Under the pieces are notes generated by a model. The model did not search any database, had not been told where the DNA came from, and saw nothing but the letters and a program-made list of their open reading frames with translations. A DNA stretch of 29,740 nucleotides from a virus: IMG/VR virus record IMGVR_UViG_3300038566_000113, positions 1-29,740 of that record; one strand, 5' to 3'. Of the stretch, positions 24,393 to 29,740 are shown piece after piece (position 1 is the first letter of the stretch; the number at the start of each line of letters is the position of its first letter). The position numbers and the translations under genes were made by a program.

Positions 24393-26744
24393 TTAGATAC
24401 CTTCCCCTTCTTGTAACTTCAGTGCAATCTCCCTAGTCTGTTTGTCCATATCATTCTTCTGTGAACTAGCGGCTATCTCACCTTGCTGCTTGATAGATTG
24501 CTCTTTAAGCTGTAGGTCTAGTGCTTTCAACTGTTGATCAATAGCTTTACGTTGATCTCTCAGCTGCTCAGCTTGTGCCTTAACAGTCTGAGTTAACTCA
24601 TTCATCTGCTGTTGGCCTTGGACCTGAATAGATGTAGCTTGTAGTGAAGCCTGTTGCTCGGCTTGCTTCTCTTGTTGAGCTGCTTGCTGAGCCTGAGCTT
24701 GTCTACCCTCTGCGACCTTCTCACGCTTCTTCATATCCAATCGAGTCGGTACGATATCTTCAATGAACCCAAGGTCCTTAGCCATCTCACGAAGGAGTGC
24801 AGCTCGACCTTCAGCTCCCATGATCTCTTGATCAATTGGGTTAGCTGTAATCTGGAGGAACTCATTCCTTTTGATCTGCTCTGCACCTTTCAACGTCAGT
24901 GTTGATGAACCTAACGCATCTACATGAGGGTCACCAGTATAAGGTACTTTGTTGTCTATGATGTTCATGTAGAACTGATGTTCAATCCGAGGGATAATGA
25001 CTCCAGAGTCAATATTACGGATAGCATCTTTGATACCTTTTGAAGCACTCTCCAGTAGAACACTAAGACCTGAGAATGTAGCAGCTGCTTGACCTGAGTT
25101 CTCATTACCATATGCGTATCGTGGGATACCTGTGGCATCGTCAGCTCTCAGTTCAAACTCTTTATAGACTGTCAGTAGCTCATTAGCATTAGATGTCGGT
25201 TGGAAGAAGTTGATACCTCGACCACCTGCACCTGTTGGATCTACATTCAACTGCCAGATCTTGAATGGATAGATATCTTCTAGATCAGACATATCTGCTA
25301 TCCTCTCTACGTACACCTCAATCTGTGGGCCAGCTGCTAAAGCCATGTTGTTCGCCAGTGCTCTTGCAGTAGCGTTACACATACGTTGGATATCTCTCAT
25401 CAAGTCCGGAAGTGATCGGCCCCATACTGAGCCTGGACGTTGTTGATAGGATGCAGTGTAATAAGGTCTTCGAAGCATAGGGTCTTGGTTGAGTATACAC
25501 TTGATCGTATGGTTACCAACAACGATGACCTCACATTCAAACTCTACCCAATCATTAGCCGACAATACTTCCAGATCCTGTACACCCCAATCCTTAAGTA
25601 TCCTTGCTTTGATAGGTCCAAAGAAGTGGATACCATGGTAGATGTTTTGGTTAGCATCAAAGGTGTCTCCACGTTTCTCTTGATCTGCTTTCTCCTGCTC
25701 TATCCCTGAGTCGAGATAATCATACACATCCATAGGACCTTCTTCAAGAACCTTAACTATATTCTCGCTCTTGTAGTCAGTACCAACAGACAGTAGGTCA
25801 TTCAGTTCCAACCCCGTAAACCGGAGGTGTTCACATAAAGCGCCATCGTAGAGGGATGTAGCTTCCGGGGCTGGATACATATCATATGGAGATACCCTTC
25901 TATTCTTATAGCAGTATTCATGTGGTGAGGGGACCATAATACCATTTAGGTAAGTCATCTTAGTACTACGAGTAACAATTGGTCCTTTCATGAATGCAGA
26001 TGGATACACAACAAAATCATCGATGAACTGAGAGAAAGCTTCGTACCACTTGCCTTCTATTAGTTGATCATTGATCTGTCGCTCCATGACTTTCATATCG
26101 AACTCAGCTTCCTTCTGTAACTCTTGAAAGATAGCTTCTTCAATGTCTCGTTTATTCTGATTGATTTCTCGGATAGTATCTTGTGCGTCACTGGCTTTAG
26201 GTGGAGAGGGAGCATTCTGTCCTTCTGCTTTACTCTGCTCTACCTCTTTAGCTCTAGTCTCTACAACTAATGCTTCGAACTCCTTAGAGATCGCACCTGC
26301 TATCGTAGCCTTAACGTCTGCTGGAAGATCTGGAATTGGTGTAGGCCTAATGGTCCAGCTTTTAAGATTCGTAGCTAACTCAATATCTCTAATCCATGAG
26401 GCAGCTGCTCTACATTTTGTAGCTGTGATATTCATAAAGAGATCCGAGCCACCTTGTTTCGTAATGGCTGCAAGCTCTTTGGCTGAATACTCACCGTTGT
26501 ATTGCTCTGATGCTTGAGTGATCATCTCTTCGATACCACTCCGTCTCTTTGCTTCCTTATTAATCCTGAACTGTCCAGTTACATAGGAAGTAACAGCATC
26601 TAGGAAAACCTGAGGCTGCTCATCGAGAAGAGACATTTGATTACTCTCTTCCTCAATCAGTAACTTCAGATCTGAGATCCCTAAGATTTCTACTCCAGGA
26701 GAGTCATCATAGAGATCGGTTGTATATTTATCCATCATACCCAT
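24393..26744 (-). CDS. Portal protein (head-tail connector)
   Basis: The 783-residue protein lies between terminase and scaffold and should form the dodecameric packaging and ejection gate. Portal-like parts are SDLFMNITATKCRAAASWIRDI near residue 100 and a clip/stem region with YPSAFMKGPIVTRSTKM. Another is PYYTASYQQRPGSVWGRSLPDLMRDIQRM followed by a long helix, a common portal signature. The last 130 residues are a Gln-rich coiled coil, longer than in T7 gp8 (about 536 residues), and may form a barrel inside the head. The start ATG-GGT-ATG-ATG overlaps the HNH stop by 10 nt, with AGGAGA in the end of the HNH gene as ribosome-binding site. Confidence 0.85.
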   Translation of the reverse strand: MGMMDKYTTDLYDDSPGVEILGISDLKLLIEEESNQMSLLDEQPQVFLDAVTSYVTGQFRINKEAKRRSGIEEMITQASEQYNGEYSAKELAAITKQGGSDLFMNITATKCRAAASWIRDIELATNLKSWTIRPTPIPDLPADVKATIAGAISKEFEALVVETRAKEVEQSKAEGQNAPSPPKASDAQDTIREINQNKRDIEEAIFQELQKEAEFDMKVMERQINDQLIEGKWYEAFSQFIDDFVVYPSAFMKGPIVTRSTKMTYLNGIMVPSPHEYCYKNRRVSPYDMYPAPEATSLYDGALCEHLRFTGLELNDLLSVGTDYKSENIVKVLEEGPMDVYDYLDSGIEQEKADQEKRGDTFDANQNIYHGIHFFGPIKARILKDWGVQDLEVLSANDWVEFECEVIVVGNHTIKCILNQDPMLRRPYYTASYQQRPGSVWGRSLPDLMRDIQRMCNATARALANNMALAAGPQIEVYVERIADMSDLEDIYPFKIWQLNVDPTGAGGRGINFFQPTSNANELLTVYKEFELRADDATGIPRYAYGNENSGQAAATFSGLSVLLESASKGIKDAIRNIDSGVIIPRIEHQFYMNIIDNKVPYTGDPHVDALGSSTLTLKGAEQIKRNEFLQITANPIDQEIMGAEGRAALLREMAKDLGFIEDIVPTRLDMKKREKVAEGRQAQAQQAAQQEKQAEQQASLQATSIQVQGQQQMNELTQTVKAQAEQLRDQRKAIDQQLKALDLQLKEQSIKQQGEIAASSQKNDMDKQTREIALKLQEGEGI
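24998..25011. repeat. Dispersed palindrome, perfect copy
   Basis: Exact TGACTCCAGAGTCA inside the portal gene, read as Asp-Ser-Gly-Val, a different phase from the copies at 10554 and 21688. Confidence 0.8.
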
Positions 26745-27292
26745 TCGGTATCTCCTGTAAATTCATAGTAATCATCTGAAGTAAAGTTGACTCTTCCATA
26801 GTGATCGTGGAACCTTTTATGACAAGACTCACACAGTGTGACTCCGTTGTTTACTTCAGTCCTTAGCTCAGGAAACCTAGAGTATGCTTTGATATGGTGT
26901 GCATTCAATGGGACTCCAGACACTTCACATACCTGACAGGTAAACTGATCACGCTCGTAGACTGACAGTCTCCACTCTCTATACTCAGCAGTATCTCTTG
27001 AAGTTTTCTCTAAACCTTTCCATGCAGGGTTGTTATCCCCGACCATCCACTGCCTCCTGCACTCTCTGTCGCAGAAGTTCTCTCCCCTTACCCGGCAGGG
27101 CTCTTTAGCAATCAGACGACCGCAGTTAGCACACTCAAGTACAACTAGCTTTATCTTTGAAAGTCGTACGCACTCTTTAGAGCAGTAGTGGTGTTTAGCT
27201 TTCTTATACTCATAGTACCCCTTAGAAAAGGAAGTACCGCAAGTTTCACACTCTACTTGTACATTAGGTCTTGCCTTTGCCCTCACACCCAC
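26735..27292 (-). CDS. HNH homing endonuclease between terminase and portal
   Basis: The 185-residue protein has two N-terminal zinc-ribbon-like units (CETCG...YCSKEC and CANCG...FCDREC), a DNNPAWKG motif (86-93) typical of homing HNH proteins, and the core CQVC...LNAHHIKAYSRFPELR...NNGVTLCESCHKRFH (119-162). After that comes an extension ending YYEFTGDTEWV. It overlaps terminase by 10 nt and portal by 10 nt. The start region GTG-GGT-GTG-AGG mirrors the portal start ATG-GGT-ATG-ATG, and its final TGG-GTA-TGA mirrors the terminase end TGG-GTG-TGA. GGGGG lies 8 nt before the GTG at 27292. It differs in domain make-up from the HNH gene near 2581, so it is a separate arrival. Confidence 0.85.
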   Translation of the reverse strand: MGVRAKARPNVQVECETCGTSFSKGYYEYKKAKHHYCSKECVRLSKIKLVVLECANCGRLIAKEPCRVRGENFCDRECRRQWMVGDNNPAWKGLEKTSRDTAEYREWRLSVYERDQFTCQVCEVSGVPLNAHHIKAYSRFPELRTEVNNGVTLCESCHKRFHDHYGRVNFTSDDYYEFTGDTEWV

Positions 27293-28665
27293 AGATACGA
27301 CCCCCGTTTGACATTTAGTTTCGACTGCTTCACATAGCCAGTACTGTATACCTCCTGAGCGAACGTTAGTGATAGTGCATCTGCTCTATCAGGAGATCTC
27401 TTCGTTCTCTTCTTCATATCCTTCTTAGCCTCCAATACGATCTGGAGTCTATTATTGAAGAAATAGTTAAGAGCACTTAGATCCTCAAATAACTCTTTGT
27501 CATCGTGGGGTAGATCAGCAGAAGCTAACCAATCCCTAAGCCTTCCATATACTTGTGCTCTAAGGTTACTGTAAGTCTTAGGCTCAGAGGATTTACTATT
27601 CACTGTCACTTCAACTACCGGCAGGTTGAACCTCTTGAGCTGATCGACAACACCAGCACCCACTCCGATACCATCAACGAACACTTGAGTGAACTGATGC
27701 TGTCTGTAGTGATTAAGTACTACCTGTGCGAACTCAATAGTATCTAATCCTTGGAACTGGTAGATGCCATGGATCTTCGGTCCTTGTCGATCTACCATAA
27801 CACTCGTATCGTCTCCGAATCTAGCAGGGTCACACCCTAATACTCGTGGGTAATTCATGTACTCTCTAGGCTCCAGGATTCTATTCATAGCTTCTTGAAT
27901 TGATGACGAGCTAATGAACTGGCTATTACCTACAGATGGAAACTCCCCTTTGATCCTCATCTTTACGAAGTCACTGGTCTCACCGTAGTAAGCTATAACC
28001 TCGTCGATCCAATCTTGGTCTACGTTTGGTGACCCATATGAGTCAAAGGTAATCCTATCCCAGTGTTCATTCTCACCTTGGAACAGTTGATAGAAAGCTC
28101 CAGAGGCACGAACAGGGTTACTCACTAATACGAAATGACACTCACCTTTAGAGAGTGTACCTAACAGTGTATCGAATATCTCCGAGGGAAGAGCTGAGGC
28201 TTCATCCACTAGCACTACAACCTTGTTTGCATGGAGACCAGCGAAGGACTCTTTGTTCTCTGGTGAGCCTGTTACTAACCCACAGAACTGTGTATCCTTC
28301 TTTCCCTTAACGAACACCTTATCACTCATGATCTCGAAGAACTCGTTGTATGGTGCTCTCATCTGACCTAGCCACTTAGCTAACTCAGATCTAAATACAC
28401 GGTGTAGCTGATTAGCTGTAGGAGCTGTGGTCAGCATACGACAGTCAGGAAAACAGATAAGAAAGTAAAAGGTGAGCCAAGCGAGTACCGCAGTCTTGCC
28501 GGATGCTGTGCAGCTCTTAACCGCAGTTCTAGCCTTGGGCCGACATGCCGATAGAATCAACTGTTTCTGTTGCTCGGTTGGTTCAACACCTATTACCTCT
28601 CTCACGAAAGCTACAGGATCTGTTCGATACCTTAGAAGTTGTGCTGTAAGTTTCGCTTGTGACAT
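27283..28665 (-). CDS. terL: Terminase large subunit (packaging ATPase/nuclease)
   Basis: The 460-residue motor protein cuts concatemeric DNA and drives it into the head. The ATPase part shows Walker A SCTASGKT (51-58), Walker B VVVLVDEA (149-156, catalytic Glu155) and the coupling motif SNP (182-184). The RNase-H-like nuclease shows GCDPARFGDD (Asp279), FVDGIGVGAG (Asp331) and DRADAL (Asp426, Asp429). All key acidic residues are present, so it looks active. AAAGGAG lies 5 nt before the ATG. No small terminase gene is visible near it; upstream are the tRNA-like element and tRNA genes. The C-terminus ends SYLWV, and its last codons overlap the HNH start. Confidence 0.93.
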   Translation of the reverse strand: MSQAKLTAQLLRYRTDPVAFVREVIGVEPTEQQKQLILSACRPKARTAVKSCTASGKTAVLAWLTFYFLICFPDCRMLTTAPTANQLHRVFRSELAKWLGQMRAPYNEFFEIMSDKVFVKGKKDTQFCGLVTGSPENKESFAGLHANKVVVLVDEASALPSEIFDTLLGTLSKGECHFVLVSNPVRASGAFYQLFQGENEHWDRITFDSYGSPNVDQDWIDEVIAYYGETSDFVKMRIKGEFPSVGNSQFISSSSIQEAMNRILEPREYMNYPRVLGCDPARFGDDTSVMVDRQGPKIHGIYQFQGLDTIEFAQVVLNHYRQHQFTQVFVDGIGVGAGVVDQLKRFNLPVVEVTVNSKSSEPKTYSNLRAQVYGRLRDWLASADLPHDDKELFEDLSALNYFFNNRLQIVLEAKKDMKKRTKRSPDRADALSLTFAQEVYSTGYVKQSKLNVKRGSYLWV

Positions 28666-28802
28666 TCATTCTCCTTTTGTGGTGTATAGACACAAGCGTC
28701 TCACTGTTACTAACGATCATACTCTCCCGTACCCAAGGCTCCTTGCCTCAGTACCTGAAGAATACACCAGACTTAGAATAGTGGCTTGTGTATGTATATG
28801 TG
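28666..28802. other. Non-coding leader upstream of terminase
   Basis: No convincing gene was found here on either strand. On the minus strand it holds a small hairpin (AGGC with GCCT around AAGGA) and the AAAGGAG ribosome-binding site of terminase. A short frame opening with ATGATCG runs into terminase out of frame and is not supported. Confidence 0.5.
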
Positions 28803-28943
28803 TGGCGGCCCTGGAGGGATTCTCACCCCCAATTGATCTGTTTCACAATAGGTCATCCCCTAAGCTACGGTAAGTTTTAGCGTTTCTCTCCGCATCACCA
28901 ACAGAGTATAATCTCCAGCTGCACTCGCAGGATCATCAGGGCC
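28803..28943 (-). ncRNA. tRNA-like structured element, possibly degenerate or insertion-bearing tRNA
   Basis: On the minus strand GGCCCTG at the 5' end pairs exactly with CAGGGCC at the 3' end, followed by G and CCA as in a tRNA. Before it stands GGGGG-TGAGAAT-CCCTC, a T-arm whose loop differs from TTCGAAT at only two positions. TAGCTTAGGGG and a TTGTGAA stretch recall a D-arm and a His (GTG) anticodon loop, but the anticodon stem does not form well and about 68 extra bases separate the acceptor from the D-arm. Alternative pairs exist inside (GGGGAT with ATCCCT; CCTATTG with CAATTGG). It may be a decayed tRNA or a separate small RNA. Confidence 0.4.
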
Positions 28944-29010
28944 ATACGGTGATGTTCTTGTAAATTCCTATGTATTGTCTGCTGCCCATAGGAAGGCCGT
29001 GTTGTTTCTC

Positions 29011-29154
29011 TTAGACTTGTTTAGTCTTCTTCAAGTGCTTGCGGAGCTTACGGGCTTTGTTCTTCTCTCGACGACCTTCAGCTCTGTAACGCGCACACTT
29101 CTCCAGGGAGCGTCCGTACTTCTTAGCTCCACCTTTTCTTGATTGCTTCTTCAT
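29011..29154 (-). CDS. Very basic 47-residue protein
   Basis: The ATG at 29154 opens MKKQSRKGGAKKYGRSLEKC and ends in RKLRKHLKKTKQV before TAA at 29011. Nearly half the residues are Lys or Arg. Short basic proteins of the pattern KKYGR..EKCARYRAEGRREKNKARK are, as I recall, common among phages, often near late genes; their function is unknown. DNA or RNA binding, for instance during packaging, is plausible. GGAGGA lies about 10 nt upstream. It stands between the tRNA genes and terminase, where a small terminase could be expected, but it is too short and unlike that family. Confidence 0.65.
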   Translation of the reverse strand: MKKQSRKGGAKKYGRSLEKCARYRAEGRREKNKARKLRKHLKKTKQV

Positions 29155-29199
29155 AATGATGTTGTCCTCCACAGACTATGGAAGGCTTGATTGCCTACC

Positions 29200-29225
29200 T
29201 TACATCATTGAGCTATCTCCTGCAT
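29200..29225 (-). other. Leader mini-ORFs downstream of the tRNA cluster
   Basis: On the minus strand AAGGAG precedes ATG 29225, which opens a six-codon frame (MQEIAQ) stopping at 29205. GGAG inside it precedes a second ATG at 29208 that reads only ATG-ATG-TAA, overlapping the first stop. Both have correctly spaced ribosome-binding sites. The rest of 29155-29288 holds an imperfect hairpin (GGTAGGC with GCCTTCC) and no gene. Confidence 0.3.
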
Positions 29226-29288
29226 ATTAAGTTCTCCTTGTCGGGGTTTCTGTGTTCCGGTCGCTGCAACGCGCCTCTAGTGTTCTTA

Positions 29289-29379
29289 TGGAGGAAAATG
29301 TGGGGATCGAACCCTATGCCTCAGTGAGACACACCGCCGGTTTTCAAGACCGGATGCTCACCGATGAGCGGCATCTTCC
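29289..29379 (-). tRNA. tRNA-Ser (anticodon TGA)
   Basis: The acceptor stem GGAAGAT/ATTTTCC, D-stem GCTC/GAGC and anticodon stem CCGGT/ACCGG are complete, with loop CTTGAAA (anticodon at 29344-29346). A long variable arm as in serine tRNAs is present, and CCA is encoded. The T-loop is standard (TTCGATC), but only three of the five T-stem pairs form (A-A and T-C mismatches). Confidence 0.85.
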
Positions 29380-29380
29380 A

Positions 29381-29468
29381 TGGAGGTAGATACAGGACTC
29401 GAACCTGTAAAGGTGTGACCCTTGTAGCCGCTTAGCAAGCGGGTGCTTTACCGTTCAGCCAATCTACC
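29381..29468 (-). tRNA. tRNA-Ser (anticodon GCT)
   Basis: The acceptor stem GGTAGAT/ATCTACC is perfect. The anticodon stem CCGC/GCGG carries loop TTGCTAA (anticodon at 29434-29436). The variable arm AAGGG/CCTTT is long, the T-arm ACAGG-TTCGAGT-CCTGT is perfect, and CCA is encoded. One base separates it from the Ser-TGA gene. Confidence 0.92.
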
Positions 29469-29480
29469 TTTTGTTCTTTA

Positions 29481-29564
29481 TGGTGGGAGCACTTGGAATC
29501 GAACCAAGAAGCCGAAGCATGGGGTTACAACCCACAGGACTCACCACATCTGTCCAATACTCCC
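29481..29564 (-). tRNA. tRNA-Tyr (anticodon GTA)
   Basis: The acceptor GGGAGTA/TGCTCCC and D-stem GGAC/GTCC are intact. The anticodon stem GTGGG/CCCAT has loop TTGTAAC (anticodon at 29526-29528). The variable arm is of medium length, the T-arm CTTGG-TTCGATT-CCAAG is perfect, and the discriminator A and CCA are encoded. Confidence 0.92.
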
Positions 29565-29565
29565 A

Positions 29566-29640
29566 TGGTCAAGGCAGGAGGATTCGAACCTCCACCAAGG
29601 GTATCCAAGACCCCTATGCTACCATTAACACCATGCCAAG
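29566..29640 (-). tRNA. tRNA-Pro (anticodon TGG)
   Basis: The anticodon stem GGGGT/ACCCT holds loop CTTGGAT (anticodon at 29605-29607). The T-arm GGAGG-TTCGAAT-CCTCC is perfect, A-CCA is encoded, and the D-loop has TAATGGTA. The acceptor CTTGGCA/TGCCTTG pairs at C1-G72 (usual for bacterial proline tRNAs) and 4-7, but T2-T71 and T3-T70 are mismatched, which may impair it or be a sequence error. Confidence 0.8.
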
Positions 29641-29648
29641 CTATGTTC

Positions 29649-29725
29649 TGGTCGGAAGCCGGGGAGTCGAACCCCGAAGACCTAGGGTCTAAGCCTAGTA
29701 TGTATGCCAGTTCCATCAGCTTCCG
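29649..29725 (-). tRNA. tRNA-Leu (anticodon TAG) with short variable loop
   Basis: The acceptor CGGAAGC/GCTTCCG, the anticodon stem CTAGG/CCTAG with loop CTTAGAC (anticodon at 29689-29691) and the T-arm CGGGG-TTCGACT-CCCCG are all perfect, and A-CCA is encoded. The D-arm (ATGGAACTGGCATACAT) is leucine-like. The variable region is only five bases, whereas bacterial leucine tRNAs carry a long arm. Confidence 0.88.
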
Positions 29726-29740
29726 TTTGTTTCTTTGGCT

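Noticed and set aside
26691-26706. TACTCC-AGGA-GAGTCA as a further palindrome copy
   Set aside because: It needs an insertion and a shifted arm to match, so it was not counted.
28803-28943. Hammerhead ribozyme-like words CTGATGA and GAAAC in the structured element
   Set aside because: No GAA follows the would-be stem II and no UH cleavage site stands before the closing stem, so the core cannot form.
29443-29692. Plus-strand reading frames over the tRNA cluster
   Set aside because: They are the reverse complement of tRNA genes; their peptides are the well-known false proteins arising from tRNA antisense.
1-29740. CRISPR array, insertion sequence, integrase or attachment site
   Set aside because: No regularly spaced direct repeats, transposase, recombinase or terminal repeats were seen.

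Overview
This is a piece of a short-tailed (T7-like, podovirus-type) double-stranded DNA phage genome. The first 17 bases equal a primer used for random-primed PCR libraries, so the contig probably comes from a virome or another amplified sample. The host cannot be named from the sequence. No integrase, repressor, T7-type RNA polymerase or DNA polymerase lies in the window.

Layout. Positions 1-3196 hold a short plus-strand block: a lipoprotein cut by the contig edge, a small six-cysteine protein, a B12-dependent-type ribonucleotide reductase, an HNH homing endonuclease and a 62-residue protein. These genes overlap head to tail and look like one operon. A strong hairpin at 3179-3202 marks where this block meets the oppositely transcribed virion genes.

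Everything from 28665 down to 3213 reads on the minus strand as a late operon. In transcription order it holds the large terminase, a second HNH endonuclease, the portal, a 61-residue protein, the scaffold, the major capsid protein, a terminator, an 80-residue protein, two tail-tube (gp11/gp12-like) proteins and the tail fibre. After the fibre come three small unknown genes and a run of Q/A-rich ejection-type proteins. That run includes a gp13-like acetyltransferase fold, a Gly/Ala-rich gp14-like protein, a small lytic transglycosylase-like protein and a 1909-residue giant with a zinc-metallopeptidase motif. The operon ends with a one-helix membrane protein, a 72-residue protein and a 275-residue structural protein. 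Upstream of terminase (28666-29740) lie a 47-residue very basic protein, an odd tRNA-like element and five packed tRNA genes: Ser-TGA, Ser-GCT, Tyr-GTA, Pro-TGG and Leu-TAG.

Three signals stand out. (1) Both HNH endonuclease genes sit at overlapping stop/start junctions, and each carries at its 3' end a near-copy of the upstream gene's end plus a ribosome-binding site. The downstream gene therefore has the same overlap (8 nt or 10 nt) with the HNH gene as the upstream gene has. (2) A 14-bp interrupted palindrome, TGACTC-CA/TG-GAGTCA, occurs eleven times with at most one mismatch, spaced 1.4-3.5 kb apart, in different reading frames and on both sides of the strand switch. (3) The giant ejection protein carries HEMMH plus a downstream FEF glutamate, while the lytic domain sits in a separate small gene.
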